Notes under the pieces: generated by a model
Databases searched by the model: none
Told to the model about the DNA's origin: nothing
The model's input: the letters and a program-made list of their open reading frames with translations, nothing else
Shown here: positions 1-8,496 of the stretch, piece by piece
How the letters are laid out: each line of letters begins with the position of its first letter
Position numbering within the stretch: the first letter of the stretch is position 1
Translations under genes and position numbers: made by a program
Assembly: GCA_002796995.1 (NCBI GenBank)
Contig: PEKW01000004.1
Location: forward strand, 36,887-100,886
DNA from: Rhizobium sp.
Lineage (GTDB): Bacteria > Pseudomonadota > Alphaproteobacteria > Rhizobiales > Rhizobiaceae
Reading direction: 5' to 3'
Length of the DNA: 64,000 bases

Positions 1-633
1 CATGGTGACGAACGTGTCCTCGACGACGGCGAGGTCGCCGGCGACCAGGGCAAACAGGTAGCTCGGCTTCGGATGCGGGTCGAACCAGGCGGCAAAATGC
101 TTGCCTTCGCCATAGCCGGCGCCGCCGAGGAAGTTGCCGTTGGACAGCAGCAGCGGGTTGGCGGCCTTGTCGGCGATGATGTTGACCGTATAGACGGCGA
201 GAACGTCGGGGCGGTCGGGGAAGAAGGTGATGCGGCGGAAGCCTTCGGCCTCGCACTGGGTGCAATAGATGCCGTTCGAACGATAGAGGCCCATCAGCTG
301 GGTGTTGGCCTCAGGATTGATGATCGTCGTGACCGTGATCTCGAAGGGGACGCTTTCCGGCAGGTCGCGGATCGTCAGGCTGTCTGCGGTCTCGGTATAG
401 CGCTCGGGCGCCATTTCGATCTGGTCGAACAGCAGGCTCGTCATCTTCAGCTCGTCGCCGTCAAGCACCAGCGGAGCGGTCGGGTCGGCGCCTTCGCGCC
501 GGTGAAAGATGAGCCGCGCTTCAACCTTGGTCTCGGTCGGATCGAGTTCGAAGGTAAGGTCTACGCGTTCCAGGACGAAGTCGGTGGGGCGGTAGTCTGC
601 CAGATTGATGATCCGGCCGGTGTCTGTTCGCAT
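1..633 (-). CDS. pepN: Aminopeptidase N, N-terminal part (cut by window edge)
   Basis: This is the first 211 residues of an M1-family zinc aminopeptidase, which trims N-terminal residues from peptides in the cytoplasm. The protein opens MRTDTGRIINLADYRPTDF and carries the family's N-terminal beta domain phrases SLTIRDLP, NTQLMGLYRS, the CTQCEAEGFRRITFFPDRPDV stretch and KPSYLFALVAGDL, all close to PepN of proteobacteria. The catalytic HExxH region lies beyond the left edge. The ATG is preceded by AGGA seven bases upstream. It lies 265 bp downstream of the chemoreceptor-like gene on the same strand, with an AT-rich stretch between them that could hold its own promoter. No defect is visible in the part present. 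Confidence 0.93.
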   Translation of the reverse strand, partial: MRTDTGRIINLADYRPTDFVLERVDLTFELDPTETKVEARLIFHRREGADPTAPLVLDGDELKMTSLLFDQIEMAPERYTETADSLTIRDLPESVPFEITVTTIINPEANTQLMGLYRSNGIYCTQCEAEGFRRITFFPDRPDVLAVYTVNIIADKAANPLLLSNGNFLGGAGYGEGKHFAAWFDPHPKPSYLFALVAGDLAVVEDTFVTM

Positions 634-898
634 TGTCTATCCTGATCTCGTCCGTGAGCCGCCTTGCTTGAACGCGCTTCCCGAACATGCGCGTGCAAGG
701 ATGTGATTTCGCCGGAGAGACTGGCACACATTTCTGAACGATTGTTAAAAAGCCAAGAAATAAAACTTCGCGCCCCGTTCGACGGGCGTTGTTTACCGAC
801 GAATATTTGCGCTCTTGTTGCGATTGATTGCGCGCAAGCCTTCAGCTCGACGGTGCCGGCCGACGCCGTTTCGATTGGGTCAGCGCGCAGAGGCGGCC

Positions 899-2008
899 TT
901 AGCGGATCCCGAGCGCGGCGCGAATAGCTTCTTCGTCCTCGGTCTGCTGGATGATCACACCATACCAGCCGAGCCCGTCATAGTCCTCGTAGCCGAGCGT
1001 CTTGGCAAAGGCGACGATCGAGCCGGAATTGTCGTAGTAACTGCCGCGCATCGCCTGGCCGGGATTGTTCAAGGCAAAATGTGTGTAGCGCCGCGCCGGA
1101 TTGCTCGACGCGATCACCCGAAGCGTGCCGTCGAGCAGCAGGACTTCGGTCTTTTCCGCCACCTGCGGCGGCAGGTTGGCCTCCTTCTCGACGATCGCCT
1201 GACCCTGCGCCTGCCAGTCGAAATAAACGCCCAGCGTTCCCACCAGCCGCCCCTTGCTCTGGCCCTCCTCGCGAATGCCGGTGGCATAGACCAGCACGTC
1301 GCGATCGTCGTGCAGCGGGCTCGGCTTGACCTGATCGACGACATAGGCGTCGCCGTCGGCGCAGTCCTTCGCCGCCGCGAACCAGGGTTCGCCGGCGAGA
1401 TTGCGGTCCTTGAGCCCCCGCTGGAAGCGCGGATTGGCCGAGGCCACGACCCGGCCCGCCGCATCGGTCATGACGAGGTCGAGATAGACGGTATAGAAGC
1501 GGTTGATAACGCCGAGCCGCTCGGCGGCATAGGCGAAGCGCGCAGGCGAGGGATCGCCGAGCGCCTGCCACAGCGCCGGATCGGTGGCCCACCAGCGCAC
1601 ATCGGCGGTGCGCTCGAACAGGTTGCGGACGATGAACTGCACCAGGGTCTGGGCGAGGTCGGTCAGCCGCGCACCCTCCATTTCGCTGACCAGCGTGTCG
1701 GCCATGGCCCGGCTGAGGCCGATGCGGCCGAGCACGTTCTCCTGGAACCGCGCGGCGATTTCGGCAGCGCCCTGGGCGAGGCGCTGGACCTCCTGGGCGA
1801 CCACGGCAAAGCCCTTGCCGGTTTCGCCGGCCCTGGCCGCCTCGATCAGTGCATTGATGGCCAGCAGCCGGATCTGCCGGACGATATGGGTATTGTCGGC
1901 GCTGAAACGCTCGAGATCGGCGCCGATCCCTTCGGTGACGACGCGCATCGAACGCGGCGTGGCCTGGTCGGCGTTGGCAACACTCTGTTTCGGAGCAATA
2001 TCGGTCAT
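899..2008 (-). CDS. Soluble chemoreceptor-like protein: signalling hairpin then Cache-type sensor
   Basis: This 369-residue protein has a short methyl-accepting signalling hairpin near its N-terminus ([20 protein letters not shown], then [12 protein letters not shown]) at about residues 35-70. A Cache/PDC-like sensor region follows, with phrases such as [28 protein letters not shown] and [11 protein letters not shown]. No transmembrane segment or signal peptide is visible, so it should be cytoplasmic. The hairpin is far shorter than the 200-plus residues of an ordinary receptor, and the domain order is the reverse of the usual one. It could feed a cytosolic signal into the CheA array or act in another pathway. 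An in-frame ATG lies 32 codons upstream. The internal ATG was chosen because the protein begins more naturally there, although no strong ribosome site is seen at either. Confidence 0.75.
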   Translation of the reverse strand: MTDIAPKQSVANADQATPRSMRVVTEGIGADLERFSADNTHIVRQIRLLAINALIEAARAGETGKGFAVVAQEVQRLAQGAAEIAARFQENVLGRIGLSRAMADTLVSEMEGARLTDLAQTLVQFIVRNLFERTADVRWWATDPALWQALGDPSPARFAYAAERLGVINRFYTVYLDLVMTDAAGRVVASANPRFQRGLKDRNLAGEPWFAAAKDCADGDAYVVDQVKPSPLHDDRDVLVYATGIREEGQSKGRLVGTLGVYFDWQAQGQAIVEKEANLPPQVAEKTEVLLLDGTLRVIASSNPARRYTHFALNNPGQAMRGSYYDNSGSIVAFAKTLGYEDYDGLGWYGVIIQQTEDEEAIRAALGIR

Positions 2009-2373
2009 CGCAATAGTACCGGGCAGTAGTGGATCGCGCAGCCGATTGCGGCTTGATCTTAGCGCGACGGAGAAGAATACAGGGTTTTGACTTTGCTGTA
2101 TCATTGATGATATTGGTTAATGGCGACTAAAACAGGAAGTGCAAGAAAATGCTCTTCGGGCGAACTGCAGCGCTTCTATTTGAATCACCTGCATATATTC
2201 TAGGCATTCAATCCCGTCTGCCGGGCCTGATCTTGGCCTTGTCGGCGCGCGCCGGAAGTGCCACTCTTTGAAAATGGGATTCTGTCAATCGCCCGGGCGG
2301 TGACATCTTCCCGTACCCCGCCTGTGGCAATCGTCGCTCCCCCCGCCTCCGCTGCCAGATACGAGTCCCGCCG
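2009..2373. promoter_or_regulatory. Divergent intergenic region, 365 bp
   Basis: This gap lies between the starts of the chemoreceptor-like gene and the EamA transporter gene. The part nearest the chemoreceptor gene is AT-rich, so promoters for both genes probably lie here. I see no convincing operator, repeat or small gene in it. Confidence 0.4.
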
Positions 2374-3312
2374 ATGGCCGTCGCCGCCTCCAGTCCGCTT
2401 CGCGGCATTCTCATGAAGATCGCTTCCGTCGCCGTTTTCGTCGGCATGCAGTCCTGCATCAAGCTGGCGGGCTCCGGCATGCCCTCCGGGCAGATCACCT
2501 TCTACCGCTCGGCCTTCGCCATCGTGCCGATCCTCGTCTACCTGGCCATTCGCGGCGACCTGCGCGTCGCCTTCCAGACGAACAATCCCTTCGGCCACCT
2601 GAAGCGGGCGCTGATCGGGGTGACCTCGATGATGGTCGGCTTCTATGGCCTCGTCCTTCTGCCGCTGCCGGACGCCATCGCCATCGGCTATGCCATGCCG
2701 CTGCTCGCCGTCGTCTTTGCCGCCGTGTTCCTGCGCGAGACGGTGCGCGCCTATCGCTGGACGGCGGTCTTCGTCGGGCTGATCGGCGTGATGATCATTT
2801 CCTGGCCGAAGCTGACCCTGTTCAGCGAGCAGGGTTTCGGCTCGGCGGCCGCGACCGGTGCCGTCGCCGTCCTGCTTTCGGCCGGTCTCGGCGCTGCCGC
2901 CATGCTGCAGGTCCGTCAGCTCGTGCGGGAGGAGAAGACGGCGACGATCGTGCTGTTCTTCTCGCTGACCGCCTCGCTGCTTTCCGCCTTCACCTGGTTC
3001 TTCGGCTGGCAGGTGCTGAGCTGGCAGGCGCTCGGGCTGATGGCGCTTGCCGGCTTCTTCGGCGGGCTGGGGCAGATCCTGCTGACCGAGAGCTATCGCC
3101 ACGCCGATGTCTCGACCGTGGCACCCTTCGAATACACCTCGATCATCCTCGGCTCGGTCATCGCCTATCTGCTGTTCGACGAGGTGCCCACGACGACCAC
3201 GCTCGCCGGCGCGGCGATCGTCGTCGGCGCCGGAATCTTCATCATTTACCGCGAGCACCAGCTGGGTCTGGAGCGTCGCGCGGCGCGCAAGGCGGCAACG
3301 CCGCAGGGCTGA
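2374..3312 (+). CDS. EamA/DMT-family transporter
   Basis: This 312-residue inner-membrane protein has about ten hydrophobic helices arranged as two EamA repeats, the usual size for drug/metabolite exporters. The first repeat holds MQSCIKLAG and YAMPLLAVVFAAVFLRE; the second ends FEYTSIILGSVIAYLLFDE and then GAAIVVGAGIFIIYRE. The acidic residue after the ninth helix and the Arg/Lys-rich tail (RRAARKAATPQG) are typical. The substrate cannot be read from sequence; relatives export amino acids or metabolites, or act as riboflavin or S-adenosylmethionine carriers. The ribosome site is weak, and a second ATG thirteen codons in (MKIASVAVF) is a possible alternative start. Confidence 0.88.
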   Translation: MAVAASSPLRGILMKIASVAVFVGMQSCIKLAGSGMPSGQITFYRSAFAIVPILVYLAIRGDLRVAFQTNNPFGHLKRALIGVTSMMVGFYGLVLLPLPDAIAIGYAMPLLAVVFAAVFLRETVRAYRWTAVFVGLIGVMIISWPKLTLFSEQGFGSAAATGAVAVLLSAGLGAAAMLQVRQLVREEKTATIVLFFSLTASLLSAFTWFFGWQVLSWQALGLMALAGFFGGLGQILLTESYRHADVSTVAPFEYTSIILGSVIAYLLFDEVPTTTTLAGAAIVVGAGIFIIYREHQLGLERRAARKAATPQG

Positions 3313-3586
3313 GGCCTGCGCAAACATCGGTCGCATTTACCGTCTTCTGCTTTTCTTTTGTTGCGCGAGAGTGATAAAGGTTGAAACAGGGGGAAGGTTG
3401 CGGCACGGTAGTATCGCACACCGAAACCGTAACAGATGCGGAAACGGTCCGATCGACGTGAATTGCATGACCATGGACAGCGCCATACCCCCGACCGACC
3501 CGCGGCCCGATGGCCGCGGCACCGCCGTTCCCGTATCGCCCGTGCCATCGTCTGCCGTCGTCTCGCCGCCGTGGGGAGGGTGACCC

Positions 3587-4489
3587 TTGGCCTTCTCGAT
3601 TGACGAACTTCGCGACAGCCCGTCCTTCTGGGAAGCGCTGCGCGTCTATTCGGTCGAACTGCAGGGCGAGTACGACAGCAATCCGCGCCTGGCGCGGCTC
3701 TTGTCGTCGCATCAGCGCTGGCTGCTCAGCCAGTGCGCCTTCGCGCTCAATCTCGAGCATGACCCGGACGTGCCGGGCTCCGGGCTCACGGCATCGCGCC
3801 TGCGCGACATGATCACCTCCTGCAATGCCGCCAGCCGCAACACGGTGCTGAATTTTCTCGACCAGCTTCTGTCCTATCGCTTCGTCCGCATCGCCGGCGA
3901 TCCCGGCCGCCGGCCGCGCCGCTTCGAGGCGACCGATGTCAGCTACAATGCCATGGTGCGCTGGACGCTGGCCAATCTCACCCTGCTCGACCGGCTGGAC
4001 GGCGGTTCGCGCGCGGCGACGATGATGGCCAATCCCGATCTTTTTCGGCTGATCCAGCCGTATACGGCCCGCCGCTCCTTCGAGCATGAGGGCTGGCGCG
4101 AGCCGCCGCCGCGCGTGGCGATGTTCCTGTGGACGGAAGCGGGCGGGCTGGTGATGGACGAGCTCGTTCGGCGCATCGAGGCGACCGATCCGGTGGCCGA
4201 CCGCTACGACATCGGCCGCGTCGACGCCCGGGCGATGGCCGAGCATTTCATGATGTCGCGCACCCACCTGCAGCGCCTGCTGCGCCGCGCCGTCGAGGCC
4301 GGCGGGCTGCAATGGCAGGACGAGGCCAAGAAGACCCATCTCTGGTTCATGGCCGATCTGCTGCGGGAATACTGCAGCTGGCAGGCGATAAAGTTCTCGA
4401 TCATCGACCAGGCCTTCGAACATGCATGCAGCCGTATGCTGCCGGCGCAAAGGCACGCCGAGCCCGTCATGGCCGCCATGGAGGGCTGA
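3587..4489 (+). CDS. Conserved winged-helix-like protein of unknown role
   Basis: I do not recognise a named family for this 300-residue soluble protein. It reads as two helix-rich halves, each with a winged-helix-like stretch. The first is at about residues 65-115 (LTASRLRDMITSCNAASRNT, ending in a basic RRPRRFEATD wing). The second is at about 215-255 (MAEHFMMSRTHLQRLLRRAV followed by WQDEAKKTHLWF). This suggests a DNA-binding regulator. Translation starts at TTG, which is well supported by GGGGAGGG six bases upstream; no ATG or GTG fits. It stands alone between the EamA gene and two small minus-strand genes. Confidence 0.7.
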   Translation: MAFSIDELRDSPSFWEALRVYSVELQGEYDSNPRLARLLSSHQRWLLSQCAFALNLEHDPDVPGSGLTASRLRDMITSCNAASRNTVLNFLDQLLSYRFVRIAGDPGRRPRRFEATDVSYNAMVRWTLANLTLLDRLDGGSRAATMMANPDLFRLIQPYTARRSFEHEGWREPPPRVAMFLWTEAGGLVMDELVRRIEATDPVADRYDIGRVDARAMAEHFMMSRTHLQRLLRRAVEAGGLQWQDEAKKTHLWFMADLLREYCSWQAIKFSIIDQAFEHACSRMLPAQRHAEPVMAAMEG

Positions 4490-4516
4490 TCGCCCGGGCG
4501 ATCGGCGCCGATCGAC

Positions 4517-4675
4517 TTACAGCGGGATGTGGCCGGCCAGGGCGTGTTCGCCGCGCGCGTTGCGCTTGGAGCGGCCCGAGGCGGCCCGGCTATAGGCTTC
4601 CGACGCATCGATGGCGCTGCCGATCTGCGTGACGGCGGCCTTCAGGCTGCGGAGCGGGTGAAACATCGTGTTCAT
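4517..4675 (-). CDS. Small basic protein, 52 aa
   Basis: This short gene encodes MNTMFHPLRSLKAAVTQIG followed by a serine/alanine/arginine-rich tail that ends AGHIPL. A ribosome site (AAAGGAAT) sits at good spacing before the ATG. The composition resembles the many small basic proteins of rhizobia, but I cannot place it in a family and see no membrane segment. The codon pattern is GC-rich in third positions, which supports it being coding. A second small gene lies just upstream on the same strand, 121 bp away. Confidence 0.5.
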   Translation of the reverse strand: MNTMFHPLRSLKAAVTQIGSAIDASEAYSRAASGRSKRNARGEHALAGHIPL

Positions 4676-4796
4676 GGTCTATTCCTTTGCGTTCCTCGCA
4701 TGGCCCGATTCAGGGGCTATGCCTGGGCAATTCTCGGGGGATGGCGCCGATGGCGGATTTTTGGTGCGTCGCACAAATCACCGCGTCCGGCCGGCC

Positions 4797-4979
4797 TCAC
4801 GCCTCGCGGAGATCGGCGAACGGGGCGATCGGGCGGCTGAGCCGGCCGAACAGGCGCGCGGTCAGCTGTTCATTGGTGGCGGTGCCACGGCGGTGATAGG
4901 GCTGGCTGCTGCGCATCGGCTCGGAGGCGAGGCGGAGCGTCTCGAATTTGCAGTGCAGGGGACGGGTGCGAACGGTCAT
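4797..4979 (-). CDS. Small basic protein, 60 aa
   Basis: The gene encodes a 60-residue Arg-rich soluble protein beginning MTVRTRPLHCKFETLRLASE and ending RPIAPFADLREA. An AAGGATCAAGGTC stretch directly precedes the ATG, and a TATAT-containing AT-rich block lies about 50 bp upstream. The frame stays open far upstream, but this ATG has the best context. No family is recognised. It is followed on the same strand by another small basic protein gene, so the two may form a unit. Confidence 0.5.
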   Translation of the reverse strand: MTVRTRPLHCKFETLRLASEPMRSSQPYHRRGTATNEQLTARLFGRLSRPIAPFADLREA

Positions 4980-5131
4980 GACCTTGATCCTTGTATTCCG
5001 ACTCCTCCCGTGAGCGACACCATATATCGCAGTGCAGCATAATTGAGGCAAGCGCGCCGACGCGACCCAGCCATGCGTATTACGCATGGTGTGGTTCATG
5101 ATGCTGTCATATGTGCCGAATTTTTGGACGA

Positions 5132-6007
5132 TTAGTCTCGGGCGATGCGGGCGGCGAAGGCCTGCAGGTCGCGCCAGGCGAGCGCCTTGCTGGCCGGCGC
5201 GGTCAGCAGCTCCTGCGGATGCAGGGTGGCTATGGCCGGGACAGCATGATTGCCGCAGGCGATGTCGCGCCACTGGCCGCGCAGCGCGTGGATCGTGCCC
5301 GTCTCGCCGAAGAAGAAGCGCGCGGTGAAATTGCCGAACAGCAGCACGGCCTTCGGCTCGGCCAGCTCGACCTGCCTTTCGATGAACGGACGGCAGATGG
5401 CGGCCTCCGGCACGGACGGCGCCCGGTCGCCCGGCGGGCGCCACGGGATCACCGTGGTGATCAGGATCGCCTCGCGCTTGAGGCCTATGGCGCCGAGCAT
5501 GCGGTCGAGCAGCAGTCCGGCGCGGCCGGAAAAGGCGATCCCCTCGCGGTCGTCGTCAGCGCTCGGCATCGGCCCGATCACCATGATGCGGCTTGCCGGA
5601 TCGCCGGCGGCAAAGATGGTCGAGCGGGCGCTGGTCTTCAGGTTGCAGCCGCCGAAGGCCTCGACGGCGGTCTTGAGCTCGGCCAGCGAGCGGGCGCTTT
5701 CGGCGGCAAAGCGCGCCTCGGTGATGGCATGTTCATCGGGAATGGCCGGCAGCGCCGACGGGGAGGCGGGCCGCGGCGGCGGCGGCGGGGCCTCGGGCCT
5801 CGTCCGGCCGGGAGAAGTCTGCACGGTCGTCGCCTGCGCCATGGCGATGGCCGCCGGGGCACGCACCTCGCGGGTGGCGCGCTGCTCGGCAAACTCGGCG
5901 ATCCGGTCGACCGGCTCGTCCTCCACCAACCATTCGACGCCGGCTTCCGCATGAAAATGCAGAAGGGCTGCCAGTTCGGCGGGCGTCATGTCGCGGGCGG
6001 AGATCAT
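5132..6007 (-). CDS. Family-4-type uracil-DNA glycosylase, divergent
   Basis: The C-terminal 180 residues of this 291-residue protein follow the family-4/5 uracil-DNA glycosylase plan, which removes uracil from DNA in base-excision repair. Visible motifs are MVIGPMPSADDDREGIAFSG (replacing GEAPG...ED), GLLLDRMLGAIGL, TTVIPWRPPGDR and TLHPQELL. The N-terminal 95 residues are a low-complexity, proline-rich extension. Of the four cysteines that bind the 4Fe-4S cluster in family 4, only those in GGCNLK and AAICRPFIE remain. The CRPP cysteine is a tryptophan and the other N-terminal one is absent. It may therefore lack the cluster. A second ATG six codons in is also possible. Confidence 0.8.
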   Translation of the reverse strand: MISARDMTPAELAALLHFHAEAGVEWLVEDEPVDRIAEFAEQRATREVRAPAAIAMAQATTVQTSPGRTRPEAPPPPPRPASPSALPAIPDEHAITEARFAAESARSLAELKTAVEAFGGCNLKTSARSTIFAAGDPASRIMVIGPMPSADDDREGIAFSGRAGLLLDRMLGAIGLKREAILITTVIPWRPPGDRAPSVPEAAICRPFIERQVELAEPKAVLLFGNFTARFFFGETGTIHALRGQWRDIACGNHAVPAIATLHPQELLTAPASKALAWRDLQAFAARIARD

Positions 6008-6082
6008 GGACCCGTTCTAATGCAGCGGTTGTCAGAAGGAAACTGATTCCTGCGGGGCCGGAAACGTCGCGGCGGACACCCT

Positions 6083-6128
6083 CTTCTCCCCGTCGGGGAG
6101 AAGGTGGCCCGCAGGGCCGGATGAGGGG
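6083..6128. repeat. Rhizobial intergenic palindromic repeat, copy 1
   Basis: This 46-bp element opens with an inverted repeat (CTTCTCCCC and GGGGAGAAG around two bases), followed by GGTGGC, a second small palindrome and GCCGGATGAGGGG. It matches the element near position 7995 at 41 of 46 positions by eye; the two-base loop and three positions of the second palindrome differ in a way that keeps the pairing. Elements of this style are common in rhizobial intergenic DNA (RIME-like). Confidence 0.7.
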
Positions 6129-6270
6129 GGCGAAGCCAGGGCATTGCATGCGGCACCCTCCTCACCCGTGCTGGGAGAGAAGGGATCTCGGCATCTTAGC
6201 ATCTTAGGCCGAAGGTGTCAGTGCCAGAAATCGCAGGTGAGGGGGAGCGAGGCGACTGGCCCCCTCTCTT

Positions 6271-6311
6271 GGAATTTCTAACACTTAGCTTCGCTAAGAT
6301 GTTGAAATTCC
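6271..6311. repeat. AT-rich imperfect hairpin
   Basis: A 41-bp stretch folds on itself: GGAATTTC pairs with GAAATTCC at the ends and CTTAGC pairs with GCTAAG in the middle around TTC. It sits inside the repeat mosaic between the glycosylase and Hsp70 genes and is much more AT-rich than its surroundings. Confidence 0.6.
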
Positions 6312-6545
6312 ATTCTCCCCACCAAGGGGTAGAGAACCCCCTCTGGCCTGCCGGCCATCTCCCCCACAAGGGGGGAGAAGACTCGCGGCCAGGCTTTGGA
6401 CGCAGCCGCTGAGGTCGGCATTGGTCGCCGGGGTTCACCAATCGTTGTCGGTGACTGGCAATGATTGCCGGGGAAGACTGGAGGCCGCCGAGCGCTCGGC
6501 GGGCTAAGCCCTCCCCCTTGTGGGGAGGGTTTGGGAGGGGTGGCG
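6310..6545. repeat. Mosaic of further palindromic repeat fragments
   Basis: Several fragments of palindromic elements lie here: CATTCTCCCC...GGGG, a block CCCCCTCTGGCCTGCCGGCC followed by CATCTCCCCC and a mirrored GGGGGGAGAAG, and CCCTCCCCCTTGTGGGGAGG. No gene is visible in the whole 6008-6557 gap. The pattern suggests repeated insertion of small non-coding elements into each other. Confidence 0.6.
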
Positions 6546-6557
6546 ACGATCTCCCCC

Positions 6558-7850
6558 TCACGCCACCCATTGCTCGATGTCGTCGCGTTCGCCGATCAGC
6601 GCCAGGCCGTGGGCGATGGAGACGAGTTCGCCGCCGGTCTCGATGCGGCTTGCGTCGAAGCGGTCGGTGAAGATGCGGCGCACGGCCGGAACGAAGGACG
6701 TGCCGCCGGTCAGGAAGACCTTGTCGATTGTGCCCGGCGCCGTGTTGGTCGTGGTCAGGACCTCGTCGAGAGCGCCTTCGATGCGGGCGAGGTCGTCGGC
6801 GATCCAGCTTTCGAATTCGGCGCGCTTGACCGTTTTCTCGCCAGCCCGCCCAAGCGGCGAGAAGCGGAATTCAGCTTCCTCGGCAGACGACAGCGCCATC
6901 TTGGTGGCCGAGACCGCCTGGTAGAGCGGATAGCCTTCATCATGCTCGACGAGGTCGATGAACAGTTCCAGCTTGTCCGGCTCCAGGCTCTGGCGCACCA
7001 GCGACTTCAGGTCGGCATATTCGCGCGAGGTCTTGAACACCGACAGCTGGTTCCAGCGCGAGAAGCTGGTGTAGTAATTGCTCGGCACGTCGAGCACCTT
7101 GTCGAAGCTCTTGAACTGGCTGCCCTTGCCGATTTCCGGCGCGACCAGATGCTCGATGATGCGGGCGTCGAATTGGTCGCCGGCGATGCCGACACCGGAA
7201 TGACCGACCGGCACGGCGGAAAGCTTGCCGCCGCTCGTCTCGAAGCGGATCAGCGAATAGTCGGTCGTGCCGCCGCCGAAATCGGCGACCAGCACGGTCG
7301 CGTCCTGCGTGAGATGCTGGGCGAAGTAGAAGGCCGCCGCCACCGGCTCGTAGACATAGTGGATCTCCGGAAAGCCGAAGCGGGTGAGCGCCGCATTGTA
7401 GCGGGTAATGGCCAGCTCCGGGTCGGGGTTTGCGCCGGCGAAATGCACCGGCCGCCCGGCGACGATGCGCTTGGCGCCCGCAGGCCAGCCGTCGCCGGCA
7501 TAGGCTTCCAGGCGCTTGAGGAAGACCTCCATCAAGTCCTCGAACTGGAAGCGCCGGGCATGGATCAGCGTGCCCTGGAACAGGGCGGAGGCGGCGAAGG
7601 TCTTGATCGACTGCAGGAAGCGGCAATCGCCGGGATTGTCGATGAAGGCTCGGATCGCCGCCTGTCCGGCCTCGACCTTCAGCGCGCCCGCGCCGAGATT
7701 GCGGTCCTTCATGAAGGACAGCGCCGTGCGCATGCTGTCGCTGTCCCCGGCCGGCGAGGAAAAACGCACCGAATGCGTGGCCCGCTCGCTGTCGGAAAGC
7801 GCCATCACCGTGTTGGTCGTGCCGAAATCAAGCCCCAGCGCCTCAGCCAT
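6558..7850 (-). CDS. YegD-like Hsp70-family protein
   Basis: This 430-residue protein is an actin-fold ATPase of the Hsp70 superfamily, close in plan to E. coli YegD. It starts MAEALGLDFGTTNTVMALSD (phosphate-1 loop). It has VLVADFGGGTTDYSLIRF near the middle (phosphate-2 loop) and VFLTGGTSFVPAVRRIF near the end (adenosine loop). The C-terminal substrate-binding domain of DnaK is absent, as in YegD. Its clients are unknown. An in-frame ATG lies 34 codons upstream, but this one is preceded by GAGGGAG and begins exactly at the family's first strand. It is flanked on both sides by palindromic repeats and has no operon partners. Confidence 0.88.
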   Translation of the reverse strand: MAEALGLDFGTTNTVMALSDSERATHSVRFSSPAGDSDSMRTALSFMKDRNLGAGALKVEAGQAAIRAFIDNPGDCRFLQSIKTFAASALFQGTLIHARRFQFEDLMEVFLKRLEAYAGDGWPAGAKRIVAGRPVHFAGANPDPELAITRYNAALTRFGFPEIHYVYEPVAAAFYFAQHLTQDATVLVADFGGGTTDYSLIRFETSGGKLSAVPVGHSGVGIAGDQFDARIIEHLVAPEIGKGSQFKSFDKVLDVPSNYYTSFSRWNQLSVFKTSREYADLKSLVRQSLEPDKLELFIDLVEHDEGYPLYQAVSATKMALSSAEEAEFRFSPLGRAGEKTVKRAEFESWIADDLARIEGALDEVLTTTNTAPGTIDKVFLTGGTSFVPAVRRIFTDRFDASRIETGGELVSIAHGLALIGERDDIEQWVA

Positions 7851-7994
7851 CGCCGCGCTCCCTCGTCGTCTGTCGGTTGTTGAAGCCGGGCAGAGCCCGA
7901 AGGTGAACAGGGCGCCAAGAGCGCCCGCAGTGGAGAGGGCGCCTATTGCCACGAAGGGGAGGGGGAAGGCAAGGGGCGAGCGGTATCCGTTCCT

Positions 7995-8040
7995 CTTCTC
8001 CCCAGCGGGGAGAAGGTGGCGCGGAGCGCCGGATGAGGGG
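7995..8040. repeat. Rhizobial intergenic palindromic repeat, copy 2
   Basis: The element repeats the structure of the copy near position 6083: CTTCTCCCC, two loop bases, GGGGAGAAGGTGGC, a short compensating palindrome, then GCCGGATGAGGGG. The differing bases fall in the loop or change as pairs, which points to selection on the RNA or DNA fold. It sits upstream of the Hsp70 gene in a 366-bp gap without genes. Confidence 0.7.
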
Positions 8041-8098
8041 GAGAATCGGATATGAGTAAGATGGCTTCGCCCCCATCATCGCCTCGCATGTGCTCGGC

Positions 8099-8122
8099 AC
8101 TTCTCCCCGATGGGGAGAAGTG
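8099..8122. repeat. Half copy of the palindromic repeat
   Basis: Only the first hairpin of the 46-bp repeat is present here: CTTCTCCCC, a three-base loop and GGGGAGAAG, followed by TGG. The second half is missing. Confidence 0.55.
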
Positions 8123-8216
8123 GGCATTCCAAGACCGGCGCCGCAAGCTTCAGCAATCGTATTGTGAAGGAAGGCCGGTAGGGGCTTGCCACCCGTCCGA
8201 GCCGGTATGTGCCGAC

Positions 8217-8417
8217 CTATCGCCCCGTGCGCCGCGCGATGGCGATCAGCCCGAGGCCGACGAGGGCGAGACCGGCGCCATAGGCGATCCACGGGCTCTG
8301 GTCGATCATGAAGCTGGAGGCCGGATAGGGGAAAGTGCCGCTGCCCTGGCCGATCCAGACGAGACCGATCAGCACGGCAAGCGCGCCGATAAGGGTGAGT
8401 ATGCGTTGCATCGACAT
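8217..8417 (-). CDS. Small two-helix membrane protein (paralogue A)
   Basis: The 66-residue product has two hydrophobic helices (LTLIGALAVLIGLVWIGQG and YGAGLALVGLGLIAIA) joined by a short polar loop containing the phrase FMIDQSPW, and it ends in a basic tail. The ATG chosen has GGGGAA eight bases upstream; a longer frame exists but would add a non-hydrophobic leader. It is clearly related to the next gene upstream (similar helices, GTG/GSG turn, FM--- -W motif, basic end), so the two arose by tandem duplication. Function is unknown. Confidence 0.7.
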   Translation of the reverse strand: MSMQRILTLIGALAVLIGLVWIGQGSGTFPYPASSFMIDQSPWIAYGAGLALVGLGLIAIARRTGR

Positions 8418-8496
8418 GGCGTTCGTTCCCCAAGAAAGACAAACGACCGCGCGAGGCGCGGTCGTCGGATTTGTCATACGGTCAGGCCAGGGGCTG

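Noticed and set aside
73..645. Long plus-strand frame at the left edge
   Set aside because: Its product is the low-complexity Gly/Asp/Val type typical of antisense to GC-rich genes; the minus strand encodes a clear PepN N-terminus.
3468..3583. Short proline-rich frame before the winged-helix-like gene
   Set aside because: Composition is low-complexity and there is no ribosome site; it reads as upstream leader DNA.
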